Numbered from the stretch's first letter, positions 1 through 9,118 are shown. The stretch is DNA of 64,000 nt from Bacillus sp. AFS029637 (GCF_002584985.1 NZ_NUPZ01000031.1:69565-133564); one strand, 5' to 3'. Made by a program: numbers and translations. The notes: a model not told the origin generated them from the sequence alone.

Positions 1-450
1 GAGAAGTTAATTCATATATTAACGAAGGCGATTCCTGTAAAAGCCAATATTGTAGCCCAAGATGAAACAGAAAAAGGTGTACGTGCCCATTTGAACTTTG
101 GACATACGCTAGGTCATGCTCTTGAAAAAGAGATTGGGTATGGAAATATTACTCACGGTGACGGAGTAGCTGTTGGTATGTTATTTGCTATATTCTTAAG
201 TGAACAAGTGTACAAGATTGATCTTGCCTATGAAGAGATGAAACAGTGGTTCTTGAAGTACGGCTATCCAAAAATGCCAAGTGATTTAAATGTAGAGCGC
301 CTTGTTCAATTGATGAAACAAGATAAGAAAGCAAATGCAGGAACAATTCATATGGTGCTTATGCAGGAATATGGGGTAGTAAATGTCGTATCTATTTCAG
401 ATGAGACTGTTCATATTGCGTTAGAGGCATTTCAAAAGGATATGGCATAA
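1..450 (+). CDS. aroB: 3-dehydroquinate synthase, C-terminal part (5' end outside window)
   Basis: The reading frame is open from base 1, so the first part of the gene lies outside the window; 149 codons remain. AroB converts DAHP to 3-dehydroquinate, the second step of the shikimate pathway, in the cytosol with NAD+ and a divalent metal. The visible part has NFGHTLGHALE, the conserved zinc-binding histidine segment of the family, preceded by a conserved DETEKG stretch, and ends with the usual helical C-terminal domain. hisC follows after 127 bases, as in Bacillus aromatic amino acid clusters, but aroH (chorismate mutase), which follows aroB in B. subtilis, is not present. Family assignment is firm. 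Confidence 0.95.
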   Translation, partial: EKLIHILTKAIPVKANIVAQDETEKGVRAHLNFGHTLGHALEKEIGYGNITHGDGVAVGMLFAIFLSEQVYKIDLAYEEMKQWFLKYGYPKMPSDLNVERLVQLMKQDKKANAGTIHMVLMQEYGVVNVVSISDETVHIALEAFQKDMA

Positions 451-577
451 AAGGGTAGAGATATGGAATGCGTGTGTAAAAGTATTCTCGTAATCATGAC
501 AGTTATAAAAAGAGATTGCAGTAAGGAACTATAACCATATTGTAATTGAATTGAATCAAATGACTGGGGGAAGAGAA

Positions 578-1690
578 ATGAGAGTGAAAGAGCAATTGTT
601 AACTTTAAGAGCATATGTACCTGGGAAAAATATTGAAGAAGTAAAAAGGGAATATGGATTATCAAAAATTGTGAAATTAGCATCGAACGAAAATCCATTT
701 GGTTGCTCAGCACGTGTGACAGAAGCGTTAGCTTCTTTGGCGGGCCAATATGCTCTTTATCCGGATGGACATGCCTTTGAACTTCGGACGAAAGTAGCAG
801 AGCATGTAGGTGTAAATGCGGAACAACTGTTATTTGGTAGTGGATTAGATGAAGTCATTCAAATGATTAGCCGTGCATTACTACATGAAGGTACAAATGT
901 TGTAATGGCGAATCCTACCTTTTCGCAATACTATCACCATGCTGTTATTGAAGGGGCAGAAGTTCGTGAAGTACCACTTAAAGATGGTATTCATGATTTA
1001 GATGCAATGTTACAGCAAGTAGATGACAAAACGAAGATTGTATGGATTTGTAATCCGAATAACCCGACAGGTACATATGTAGAGAAACAAAAGTTACTTT
1101 CATTTTTAGAATCAGTACCTAAGTCAGCGCTCGTTATTATGGATGAAGCATATTATGAATATGCGGGAGCGGAAGATTATCCGCAAACATTGCCTCTTCT
1201 TGAAAAGTATGAAAACCTTATGGTTTTACGCACGTTTTCAAAAGCATATGGCCTAGCTGCTTTTCGTATTGGATACGCGGTTGGTAATGTGAAGTTAATT
1301 GGGCAGCTAGAAGTAGCAAGGTTACCATTCAATACATCGACTGTAGCGCAATCTGTAGCAATAGCTGCATTAGAAGATCAAAAGTTTCTAGAAGAATGTG
1401 TGCAGAAGAATGCTGAAGGACTAAATCAATACTATGCATTTTGTAAGGAATATAACGTATTCTATTATCCATCTCAAACAAATTTCATATTCTTAAAACT
1501 TGGTATTCCTGGTAATGAAGCTTTCGAACGATTAATGAAAAACGGATATATTGTTCGTTCTGGTGCTGCATTTGGCATACATGACGGTATTCGTATTACA
1601 GTCGGTTTAAAAGAAGAGAATGATGAAATTATAGAATTACTGAAAGAGCTTGTAAATGAGAAGGTAAAGAAAGAGGAAACATATTCTTAA
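578..1690 (+). CDS. hisC: Histidinol-phosphate / aromatic amino acid aminotransferase HisC
   Basis: PLP-dependent class I/II aminotransferase of 370 residues. It transaminates histidinol phosphate and, in Bacillus, also phenylpyruvate and hydroxyphenylpyruvate, which explains its place beside aroB. Visible marks are SNENPFG near residue 40, CNPNNPTGT, the DEAYYEY segment, and TFSKAYGLAAFRIGY with the Schiff-base lysine. An in-frame upstream start exists at 551, but ATG at 578 is preferred because GGGGGAAG sits directly upstream at normal spacing. B. subtilis has tyrA and aroE after hisC; here a terminator follows and neither gene is present. B. cereus-group genomes carry more than one HisC; this is the copy linked to aromatic genes. 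Confidence 0.93.
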   Translation: MRVKEQLLTLRAYVPGKNIEEVKREYGLSKIVKLASNENPFGCSARVTEALASLAGQYALYPDGHAFELRTKVAEHVGVNAEQLLFGSGLDEVIQMISRALLHEGTNVVMANPTFSQYYHHAVIEGAEVREVPLKDGIHDLDAMLQQVDDKTKIVWICNPNNPTGTYVEKQKLLSFLESVPKSALVIMDEAYYEYAGAEDYPQTLPLLEKYENLMVLRTFSKAYGLAAFRIGYAVGNVKLIGQLEVARLPFNTSTVAQSVAIAALEDQKFLEECVQKNAEGLNQYYAFCKEYNVFYYPSQTNFIFLKLGIPGNEAFERLMKNGYIVRSGAAFGIHDGIRITVGLKEENDEIIELLKELVNEKVKKEETYS

Positions 1691-1699
1691 GAAATTGTG

Positions 1700-1727
1700 A
1701 AGGCTCCTATTATAGGTGCCTTTTTTA
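1700..1727 (+). terminator. Intrinsic terminator after hisC
   Basis: An interrupted stem (GGC and CCTA pairing with TAGG and GCC around a TTA loop) is followed by six T residues, ten bases after the hisC stop codon. It closes the aroB-hisC transcript. Confidence 0.85.
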
Positions 1728-1832
1728 TGTAAGGTAGTAAGAATCCTATTTTTAATAGGGGTTGAAGTGTGGTAGTCAGGTTGGCTCGTAAAGATCGATT
1801 TATATAACTTAATAATCAACGAGGAAAGTTAT

Positions 1833-1862
1833 TTGCACGGTAATGAAAGAAAACGGTACAAT
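1833..1862 (+). promoter_or_regulatory. Candidate SigA promoter for ypiA-ypiB
   Basis: TTGCAC at 1833-1838 and TACAAT at 1857-1862 are separated by 18 bases. A start near 1869 would give a leader of about 310 bases in front of ypiA. Within that leader AACCTTT (about 1899) can pair with AAAGGTT (about 1959), and the 3' half is a bcr1-like repeat. The promoter is inferred from hexamer match only. Confidence 0.45.
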
Positions 1863-1993
1863 AGAAAGTAGGAATGCGGTATCGGTGTCATATGAGAACC
1901 TTTTGAACAACGAGCCGCGCTATAAGAGAAAGTACAAGAAGAAGTATGCTCATTCTAAAGGTTGCGTTCTTACAGTGAGTTGCTTATGATAAG

Positions 1994-2142
1994 GTGAAAC
2001 TTTAATCAGTGGGGATGTTTATCCCCCGCTGATTATTAGTTGAACCAATCGGGCTTTTACGGGCAGTTGATCCCAAAACTAACTTCTTTGCCTTAGCTGA
2101 CTTTTGAGGTGGGGGTCTTACTGCCCGTTAATAGCAGGGTAA
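1994..2142 (+). repeat. bcr1-like interspersed repeat, near full length (copy A)
   Basis: The element starts with GTGAAACTTT, continues as a perfect hairpin (AATCAGTGGGG pairing with CCCC-GCTGATT), then AGTTGAACCAATCGGG, and ends with a second inverted pair, ACGGGCAG (2059-2066) with CTGCCCGT (2121-2128). The length of about 149 bases fits the roughly 155-bp bcr1 element described only from the B. cereus group. Four further full or partial units in this window share the GTGAAAC start and parts of the ACCAATCGGG block. The element ends about 30 bases before the ypiA ribosome site, so it is probably transcribed in the ypiA leader. The bcr1 name is from memory; the repeat itself is seen directly. 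Confidence 0.7.
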
Positions 2143-2184
2143 ATGAACAGAAGAGAATATTTTTTAGAATTAAAGGAGACGTTT

Positions 2185-3447
2185 ATGCAAAAGTTTGAAC
2201 AAGCTGTTTCATATATTGAAAATGGAGAAGCGGAAAAAGGGTTACAATTATTAAAAGAACAATTACAAATTGCGAATGATGAAGAGAAGTATGATATCGC
2301 TCGCTATTACCATACACTTGGATTTATGGATGAGGCGCTAGCAATTACTGAAGACTTACGCTTACTGTATCCAGAAGAAAGTGAATTTACGGTATTTTTA
2401 GCAGAATTATATATTGATTTAGACAAAGAGGATGAAGCGATTGAAGTGCTTCATGATATTCCAGAAAATGATGATTTATATGTTCAATCGTTATTACTTG
2501 TTGCGGATTTATTCCAAATGCAAGGTTTTGATGATGTAGCAGAGCAGAAACTATTAAAGGCAAAAGAAATGATGCCTGACGAACCTGTTATTTCGTTTGG
2601 ATTAGCAGAATTATATAGTAGTAAAGGGGAAGAACAAAAGGCAATTACTTATTACGAGTCGCTATTAGCAGAACATAAAGTAATGGGTGGTGTTGTGATT
2701 GCACTTCGTCTTGCAGAAACGTTAAGTGCGATTGGAAACTGGGAAGAGGCAATCTCTTACTATGAAGCAGGCTTAGAAGAGCAAAAAGATATTCATTCAT
2801 TATTTGGATATGCCTTTACATTATACCAAGGCGAAGAATATCAAAGAGCAATTGGTGCTTGGCAAGAATTAAAGGAATTAGACCCTGAGTACGCATCACT
2901 ATACATGTATTTAGCGAAAAGCTATGAAAAAGAAGGAATGCTTCAAGAAAGCTATGAAACACTTCATGAAGGAATTAAAGTAGATGAGCTTTCTGTTCCG
3001 TTTTACGTAGAATTAGCGAACATTGCAGCCAAATTAGGAAAAGTAGTAGAAGCAGAAGAAGTACTTCAAAAAGCGCTTGAGTTAGATCCTGGACACCTTG
3101 GGGCAACATTGAAATATGCGTATATCTTAAAAGGACAAGAAAAGTATGAAGAGTTAATTGCAGTTGTAGAGCGTGCTATTGACAGTGGAGAACCAGATAC
3201 ACAACTACTTTGGGACTTGGCGTTTGCGAAAAAACAATTAGAAATGTATTCGGATGCATTAAAACACTATGAAAGTGCATATACTTCTTTTAAGAATCAT
3301 CCAGACTTCTTGGAAGAGTACGGTTATTTCTTATTGGAAGAAGGTATGCGAAAAGAGGCGAAAGAAGTATTTACACAGTTAATACAACTAGACCCGACAC
3401 AAATTCATATTGAAGAGTTGTTATATAATTTAGAGGATTTTTCATAA
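2185..3447 (+). CDS. ypiA: TPR-repeat protein YpiA
   Basis: A 420-residue soluble protein made almost entirely of tetratricopeptide repeats, with recurring units such as LAELYxxxGxxxxAI and ALELDPGHLGATLKYAYIL. TPR proteins act as protein-binding scaffolds; no enzymatic motif is visible. It is the positional and length match of B. subtilis YpiA, followed directly by ypiB as in that species. The frame is open from an ATG at 2143, but ATG at 2185 is preceded by AAAGGAG at ideal spacing and avoids starting inside the end of the upstream repeat. The exact cellular role is not established. Confidence 0.85.
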   Translation: MQKFEQAVSYIENGEAEKGLQLLKEQLQIANDEEKYDIARYYHTLGFMDEALAITEDLRLLYPEESEFTVFLAELYIDLDKEDEAIEVLHDIPENDDLYVQSLLLVADLFQMQGFDDVAEQKLLKAKEMMPDEPVISFGLAELYSSKGEEQKAITYYESLLAEHKVMGGVVIALRLAETLSAIGNWEEAISYYEAGLEEQKDIHSLFGYAFTLYQGEEYQRAIGAWQELKELDPEYASLYMYLAKSYEKEGMLQESYETLHEGIKVDELSVPFYVELANIAAKLGKVVEAEEVLQKALELDPGHLGATLKYAYILKGQEKYEELIAVVERAIDSGEPDTQLLWDLAFAKKQLEMYSDALKHYESAYTSFKNHPDFLEEYGYFLLEEGMRKEAKEVFTQLIQLDPTQIHIEELLYNLEDFS

Positions 3448-3463
3448 GTTGGAAGGAAACTGA

Positions 3464-4057
<594 letters not shown>

Positions 4058-4104
4058 AATTCATTAGGATTATTAACTTTTTACAAATTTCAGAATTTTT
4101 TCAA

Positions 4105-4140
4105 GAAAAACTACCTATATTAGGTAGTTTTTCTTTTTTT
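4105..4140 (+). terminator. Terminator after ypiB
   Basis: CTACCTA and TAGGTAG form a stem around a short loop, with an A-rich run before and a T-rich tract after it. Confidence 0.85.
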
Positions 4141-4211
4141 ACCTCTTTTAGTATGGTTTAATATATATAAAGTGAAAGTTCTGTCATTTTCAAGTGGAGG
4201 AGGGAAGAGAC

Positions 4212-4667
4212 TTGAAATGGATTGTAAAAGATGTGGAACAGTTTGAGCAAGCAAGGGAGTATGTAGATACAGGGGTTATACCACTGTTATCAGTTTCGGC
4301 AGCAAAAGAAATGAAAATGGTTGTAGAACAAGGTGAATTTATTGAATTGTTGAGTATGGAGTTAGAAAGAGAATATAAAGGAAGAGTGCTTTTACTACCA
4401 GCATTTACGTATTTAGTAGAAAGTCAAAAGAAGGAAAAAGGTCGTTTGCAAGAATGGACAGATCATTTACAAAGGCAAGGTTTTAAGCACATTGCGTACG
4501 TTACAAGTGATTTTTCATGGAAAGAAGATATGCAAGAATTGCAGGGAGATTTATTTTGGTTTCCGTCATTAGCGTTAGAACAATTTAGTGATCAAGCAAA
4601 AAGAGAGCTGATTCATGCGCATATAAAAAATATAATGGTGATGTTAGAAGAAAAATGGGGAAAATAA
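4212..4667 (+). CDS. ypiF: YpiF family protein (DUF2487)
   Basis: A 151-residue cytosolic protein of the DUF2487/YpiF family, found just upstream of the qcr operon in Bacillus. No catalytic motif is recognisable. The proposed start is TTG at 4212, giving MKWIVKD, because GGAGGAGGG (about 4195-4203) sits at the right distance; a GTG at 4194 overlaps that ribosome site and is unlikely. The gene stands between the ypiB terminator and the qcr promoter. Function is unknown. Confidence 0.75.
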   Translation: MKWIVKDVEQFEQAREYVDTGVIPLLSVSAAKEMKMVVEQGEFIELLSMELEREYKGRVLLLPAFTYLVESQKKEKGRLQEWTDHLQRQGFKHIAYVTSDFSWKEDMQELQGDLFWFPSLALEQFSDQAKRELIHAHIKNIMVMLEEKWGK

Positions 4668-4707
4668 TAATAAACAGAAAGTTCTTATTATTATGAGTAG
4701 TATGATA

Positions 4708-4736
4708 TTGACCTGTGCATGAGCGTATTATATCAT
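4708..4736 (+). promoter_or_regulatory. Candidate SigA promoter of qcrABC
   Basis: TTGACC at 4708-4713 and TATCAT at 4731-4736 are separated by exactly 17 bases, about 75 bases before the qcrA start. This is a close SigA match in the expected place. B. subtilis qcr is also under AbrB, Spo0A and CcpA influence; those sites were not assessed here. Confidence 0.6.
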
Positions 4737-4810
4737 GATAGTGTCCTAGTTTTTATTTTTTATATAATTTATCACGAGGGGACAATTTCTGATAGAGGGG
4801 GGAAATTTTC

Positions 4811-5323
4811 GTGAGCGAGAAAGAACATCGTGTGTCAAGAAGACAATTTTTAAATTACACACTTACAGGGGTAGGAGGCTTTATGGCAGCAGGTATTTTA
4901 ATGCCGATGACGCGATTTGCGCTTGATCCGGTGTTAAGAAAAGAAGCGGGAACAGATATGGTTGCTGTTGCACAAGTAAAAGATATTACAACAGAACCGA
5001 AGCGTTTCGACTTTAAGGTGAAGCAGGTTGATGGTTGGTACAAGTCTGAAGAGCCAAAATCAGCTTGGGTTCATAAAGATGAAAGCGGAGACATTGTCGC
5101 ATTCTCTCCAGTATGTAAACATTTAGGATGTACAGTGAACTGGAATTCGGACAAAGCACATCCGAATCAATTCTTTTGCCCATGTCACGGGGGCCGTTAT
5201 ACAAAAGATGGAATGAACATTAAAGGCACGCCGCCCCTTGCTCCGCTTGATGTGTACGAGTCTAAAGTGAAAGATGGAACGCTGTATTTAGGAAAAGCGA
5301 AGCCAAGAGGGGGTGGAAAGTAG
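4811..5323 (+). CDS. qcrA: Menaquinol-cytochrome c reductase, Rieske iron-sulfur subunit
   Basis: The Rieske protein of the bc complex carries electrons from menaquinol to cytochrome c at the outer face of the membrane. Its 170 residues begin with a twin-arginine-type segment (SRRQFLNY, residues 9-16) and a hydrophobic anchor. The [2Fe-2S] ligands are visible as CKHLGC (C102, H104, C107) and CPCHGG (C123, C125, H126). Start is GTG 4811 with GAGGGGGG upstream. qcrB begins on the next base after the stop, so the two are translationally coupled. Confidence 0.96.
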   Translation: MSEKEHRVSRRQFLNYTLTGVGGFMAAGILMPMTRFALDPVLRKEAGTDMVAVAQVKDITTEPKRFDFKVKQVDGWYKSEEPKSAWVHKDESGDIVAFSPVCKHLGCTVNWNSDKAHPNQFFCPCHGGRYTKDGMNIKGTPPLAPLDVYESKVKDGTLYLGKAKPRGGGK

Positions 5324-5998
5324 ATGCTAAATAAAATTTATGATTGGGTAGATGAACGATTAGATATTACACCAATATGGCGCGATATCGCTGATCATGA
5401 AGTACCTGAACATGTAAACCCGGCACATCACTTTTCTGCATTCGTCTATTGCTTTGGGGGACTTACCTTTTTCGTTACTGTAATTCAAATTTTATCTGGA
5501 ATGTTTTTGACGATGTATTATGTGCCGGATATTAAAAATGCTTGGGAATCGGTTTACTATTTACAAAATGAAGTTGCTTACGGACAAATTGTTCGTGGTA
5601 TGCACCACTGGGGTGCTAGTCTCGTAATTGTAATGATGTTTTTACATACACTCAGAGTTTTCTTCCAGGGTGCGTATAAAAAGCCTCGTGAGTTAAACTG
5701 GATTGTTGGTGTTCTTATTTTCTTTGTTATGTTAGGTCTTGGTTTTACCGGATATTTATTACCGTGGGATATGAAAGCGTTATTTGCTACGAAAGTAGGG
5801 ATTCAAATTGCAGAGCAAACGCCGCTCATTGGTCCTTATATAAAAACATTACTCGCTGGTCATTCCGAAATTGTTGGCGCTCAAACATTAACTCGCTTCT
5901 TTGCTATTCACGTCTTCTTCTTACCAGCAGCACTTCTAGGTTTAATGGCCTTCCACTTCATCATGATTCGCAAACAAGGTATTTCCGGTCCGCTATAA
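5324..5998 (+). CDS. qcrB: Menaquinol-cytochrome c reductase, cytochrome b6 subunit
   Basis: This 224-residue integral membrane subunit carries the b hemes and quinol sites. Four membrane helices are apparent. Heme-ligand histidines lie in GMHHWGAS with MFLHTLRVF and in AIHVFFLPA with AFHFIM. Cys43 (in VYCFGGL) matches the cysteine reported in B. subtilis QcrB to bind an extra heme covalently. The short b6-type form, without helices 5-8, is completed by QcrC, as in chloroplast-like b6f complexes. It starts immediately after the qcrA stop. Confidence 0.96.
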   Translation: MLNKIYDWVDERLDITPIWRDIADHEVPEHVNPAHHFSAFVYCFGGLTFFVTVIQILSGMFLTMYYVPDIKNAWESVYYLQNEVAYGQIVRGMHHWGASLVIVMMFLHTLRVFFQGAYKKPRELNWIVGVLIFFVMLGLGFTGYLLPWDMKALFATKVGIQIAEQTPLIGPYIKTLLAGHSEIVGAQTLTRFFAIHVFFLPAALLGLMAFHFIMIRKQGISGPL

Positions 5999-6041
5999 GA
6001 GATTGCTAAATTAAAGGGGAAAGAACTAAAGGAGGGAGATT

Positions 6042-6809
6042 ATGCATCGCGGCAAAGGGATGAAGTTTGTAGGAGATTCTCGGGTACCAGTAGCTCGGAA
6101 ACCGAATATTCCAAAAGATTATTCTGAATACCCAGGAAAAACAGAAGCATTTTGGCCGAACTTTTTGTTGAAAGAATGGATGGTTGGTGCAGTTTTTTTA
6201 ATCGGTTATTTATGTTTAACAGTGGCGCATCCATCACCGCTTGAGAGAATGGCGGATCCGACAGATGCAGGATATATACCACTTCCAGATTGGTATTTCT
6301 TATTCTTGTATCAGTTATTAAAGTATTCTTATGCTTCTGGTTCATTTACTGTAATTGGAGCATTTATTATGCCAGGTATTGCTTTTGGAGCATTACTGTT
6401 AGCTCCATTTCTTGATCGAGGTCCAGAGAGACGTCCATTGAAGCGCCCTGTAGCAACTGGATTTATGCTTTTAGCAATTGCATCGATTATCTTTTTAACT
6501 TGGGAATCTGTAGCACACCACGATTGGGAAGCTGCAAAAAAACAAGGAGCAATTGTAAAAACGGCACCAGTTGATAAAAATGATGATGGCTACAAGTTAA
6601 TGCAAAAAAATACTTGTTTAACATGTCACGGTGACAATTTACAGGGCGGGGCGGCAGCGCCTGCACTGCAAAACTTAACTTTAAAACCAGAAGAAATCGC
6701 AAAAATTGCGAAAGAAGGAAAAGGTTCAATGCCTAAAGGGGTATTTAAAGGTACAGATGAAGAACTGAAAAAGCTTTCGGAATTTATTGCAAAGTATAAT
6801 AAGAAGTAA
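6042..6809 (+). CDS. qcrC: Menaquinol-cytochrome c reductase, fused subunit IV/cytochrome c
   Basis: A 255-residue fusion of a subunit-IV-like membrane domain (three helices, residues about 40-165, including PDWYFLFLYQLLK) with a C-terminal c-type cytochrome. The heme c site is CLTCH, and the distal methionine is probably in GSMPKG. This subunit b/c fusion is characteristic of Bacillus bc complexes. It starts at ATG 6042 after AGGAGGGAG, 43 bases from qcrB, and closes the qcr operon at a strong terminator. Confidence 0.95.
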   Translation: MHRGKGMKFVGDSRVPVARKPNIPKDYSEYPGKTEAFWPNFLLKEWMVGAVFLIGYLCLTVAHPSPLERMADPTDAGYIPLPDWYFLFLYQLLKYSYASGSFTVIGAFIMPGIAFGALLLAPFLDRGPERRPLKRPVATGFMLLAIASIIFLTWESVAHHDWEAAKKQGAIVKTAPVDKNDDGYKLMQKNTCLTCHGDNLQGGAAAPALQNLTLKPEEIAKIAKEGKGSMPKGVFKGTDEELKKLSEFIAKYNKK

Positions 6810-6810
6810 A

Positions 6811-6850
6811 AAAAGCTGACTACAAAAATTTTGTAGTCAGCTTTTTATTT
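6811..6850 (+). terminator. Terminator of qcrABC
   Basis: A perfect stem (AAAGCTGACTACAAAA pairing with TTTTGTAGTCAGCTTT) is followed by a T-rich run immediately after qcrC. Confidence 0.92.
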
Positions 6851-6910
6851 TGATGACAGTGAGTTTGCTATATAATAGAGTAGAGTTTGATGAAAAATGA
6901 AAGGTGTTGG

Positions 6911-7513
6911 ATGTACAGCTTGGCTTACTTATATGCAGTGTTAAGACAACGCTCGGTATTATTATTTTTATTGGTTGTTAATATATTAGGTACAATTTAC
7001 GGATTTATATGGTATGGAAATCAATTAAAAGAAACTTCACCTATATTTTGGCCATTTGTACCAGATAGTCCTACGGCGAGTCTCTTTTTTGTCTTTGTTT
7101 TAATTGGTTTCTTGATAAAGAAAAACTGGGGATTAATAGAGGCGCTAGCAATTGTTACTTTAATAAAATATGGTGTATGGGCTGTTGTTGTAAATGGGGT
7201 TATGATTTATGTGGAAGGTCCTATTGGTCTTATGGGGTATATGTTAATGTTATCGCATTTTGCAATGGCAGTGCAGGGAGTGTTATACGCTCCGTTTTAC
7301 CGTATAAAAAAATGGCATTTTGCGGTAGCAGCTATATGGACATTACATAATGACGCAATTGATTATTTATTTTGGCAAATGCCGAGATATGGCATTATGC
7401 ATTTGTTTGTAGAGAAGATTGGTTATTTTACGTTTTGGCTAAGTATTGTTGTGCTGTGCATTACATATTATTGTTGCTTACGTGAGAACAGGAAACAGTT
7501 TTCTTTATGGTAG
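6911..7513 (+). CDS. ypjA: DUF1405 membrane protein YpjA
   Basis: A 200-residue integral membrane protein with about five to six predicted helices, of the DUF1405 family. It is the counterpart of B. subtilis YpjA, which also lies just after qcrC. Conserved features include WYGNQL near the first helix and LHNDAIDY. The frame extends upstream to 6887, but ATG 6911 is the best start because AAAGGTG sits at suitable spacing and the first helix then begins near the N-terminus. A TATAAT box at 6871-6876 suggests its own promoter. Function is unknown. Confidence 0.8.
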   Translation: MYSLAYLYAVLRQRSVLLFLLVVNILGTIYGFIWYGNQLKETSPIFWPFVPDSPTASLFFVFVLIGFLIKKNWGLIEALAIVTLIKYGVWAVVVNGVMIYVEGPIGLMGYMLMLSHFAMAVQGVLYAPFYRIKKWHFAVAAIWTLHNDAIDYLFWQMPRYGIMHLFVEKIGYFTFWLSIVVLCITYYCCLRENRKQFSLW

Positions 7514-7535
7514 TGAGAACATTTAGGGGGAGAAA

Positions 7536-8222
7536 ATGAAGAAAAATAAGAGCGGTACAAAAGTATTGGATCGATTGGTTACGATAGTTGTTTCATATAG
7601 CATAGCATTTTCCGTTTTTGCACTCGCAACAATGGCGATTGTATATGGAAAATGGCTGTATTATTTTGAAATTGATTTTTTAAATATTCCAGATTTAGCG
7701 GATATGACGAAAGATGAAATTAAGAGAAATTATGATGTGCTTATTACATATTTATCTCCGTTTTATGATGGGGCATTACAATTGCCGACATTAGATATGT
7801 CTACAAATGGGCGTATACATTTTGTAGATGTTAAAAATATTTTAGTAAAGATTCAATATGTGATGTATGCGACAATTATGATAGCAGTGATAGGCGGCGT
7901 TTATTTATTAAAAAGAAAAAACGAAAAGTTTTTACTGCACGGATCGATTTTAACGATTATATTTCCGATAGCACTGATGTTACCGATTGCTATTAATTTT
8001 GAAAAGAGTTTTGTATTATTCCATAAGCTTTTATTCAGTAATGATTATTGGATGTTTGATATTGAAACGGATCCAATTATATTAATGCTACCGGAAGAGT
8101 TCTTTATGCATGCTGCCTGTGCTATTTTATTATTCATTTTAAGTGGTAGTATACTTTGTTTCAGCTTGTATAGATATTTCGTAAAAAAGAAAAGGGGTTC
8201 CAAGAAAAAATTCTCTGCTTAA
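7536..8222 (+). CDS. lit: Probable lipoprotein intramolecular transacylase Lit (TIGR01906/DUF1461)
   Basis: A 228-residue membrane protein with four helices (about residues 15-37, 108-126, 134-153 and 190-212) and a large outside loop. The pattern IPDLADMTKDEIKRNYDVLI in the loop, H95 in RIHFVDVK, H163 in LFHKLLFSND and the LPEEFFMH block match the DUF1461/TIGR01906 family. In Enterococcus faecalis and B. cereus this family includes Lit, which moves an acyl chain within diacyl-lipoproteins to give the lyso form that is less visible to TLR2. It lies between ypjA and ypjB, where B. subtilis has no such gene. RBS is TTAGGGGGAG. Assignment rests on remembered family features, not on a search. Confidence 0.7.
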   Translation: MKKNKSGTKVLDRLVTIVVSYSIAFSVFALATMAIVYGKWLYYFEIDFLNIPDLADMTKDEIKRNYDVLITYLSPFYDGALQLPTLDMSTNGRIHFVDVKNILVKIQYVMYATIMIAVIGGVYLLKRKNEKFLLHGSILTIIFPIALMLPIAINFEKSFVLFHKLLFSNDYWMFDIETDPIILMLPEEFFMHAACAILLFILSGSILCFSLYRYFVKKKRGSKKKFSA

Positions 8223-8236
8223 AGAGAATTTTTTTG
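8205..8236 (+). terminator. Terminator overlapping the end of the lit candidate
   Basis: AAAATTCTCT and AGAGAATTTT pair across the stop codon and are followed by a T tract, ending the ypjA-lit transcript. Confidence 0.8.
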
Positions 8237-8329
8237 TTTTGAAAACGATAATATATTTTTCAGCCCAGTTCTGTTCTATTCTTGTCCAATTCAACATATT
8301 TTGTACTAGTAGTTATAGGGGGGACCGGG

Positions 8330-9118
8330 ATGAAGAGAACATTAATTGGATTGATCGCATTTCTAATTATAATGTTTCCGTTACGTATATATGCTGAAGA
8401 GTGGAGTGAACTAACAGGGTTATTAGACGACTCGTTACAGTTGGTGAAGCGTAGTGAAAATGAAAAAGCAGTGCAAGTATTACAACATTTCTCGGAGCAG
8501 TTTGTAATGAAGGGGAATGAGAAGAAGCAAGAAGTAACACCGAATCACGTTAGAGTCATTTCTTTAGCATATAATACAGCGAAACAATCTCTCTTGGAAG
8601 AAGATTTAGGTAAACAAGTTAAAATTGATAATGTGTTAGCCCTGCAACTTGCTGTTGATGCGCAAGTATCGAAATATCAACCACTTTGGATGGAGAGAGA
8701 AGGGAAAGTAATGGAGGCCTTTTCTCAAATGGAAAAAGCGATGGAAAAAGAAGATGCTGGGCAGTTTCAACAAACGTTAAATACATTTTTAAAGGAATTT
8801 AATATTATTTACCCAAGCCTAATGATTGCTTTGCCGGAAAACGAGGTGCAACGTGTAAATGCTCATTTATCTTATTTGGACGAATTTCGTAACGTTATGT
8901 TAAAAACGAAAGGCGGTCAAATGCAATTAGGAATCATTAAAGGGGATTTAAAAAAGATATTTCACACAGTAAAAAAGGATGAAATTGCTCCCTCTCTCAT
9001 TTGGTTTATGACAATTACTGGAGGGCTTATTTTATTCACATTAACTTATGTTGGATGGAGAAAGTATAAAGGAGAGCGAGAGAAAAGAAAAAGTAATGTC
9101 CATTCTAAAAATAGATAA
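8330..9118 (+). CDS. ypjB: Sporulation protein YpjB
   Basis: A 262-residue protein with an N-terminal signal segment (RTLIGLIAFLIIMFPLRIYA) and a C-terminal membrane helix (about residues 225-245) followed by a Lys/Arg-rich tail, so most of it faces outside. It belongs to the YpjB family, tagged as sporulation-associated in B. subtilis because of its expression and mutant phenotype. The long central part is helical. ATG 8330 is chosen over the upstream in-frame start at 8282 because GGGGGGAC precedes it. Mechanism is unknown. Confidence 0.8.
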   Translation: MKRTLIGLIAFLIIMFPLRIYAEEWSELTGLLDDSLQLVKRSENEKAVQVLQHFSEQFVMKGNEKKQEVTPNHVRVISLAYNTAKQSLLEEDLGKQVKIDNVLALQLAVDAQVSKYQPLWMEREGKVMEAFSQMEKAMEKEDAGQFQQTLNTFLKEFNIIYPSLMIALPENEVQRVNAHLSYLDEFRNVMLKTKGGQMQLGIIKGDLKKIFHTVKKDEIAPSLIWFMTITGGLILFTLTYVGWRKYKGEREKRKSNVHSKNR

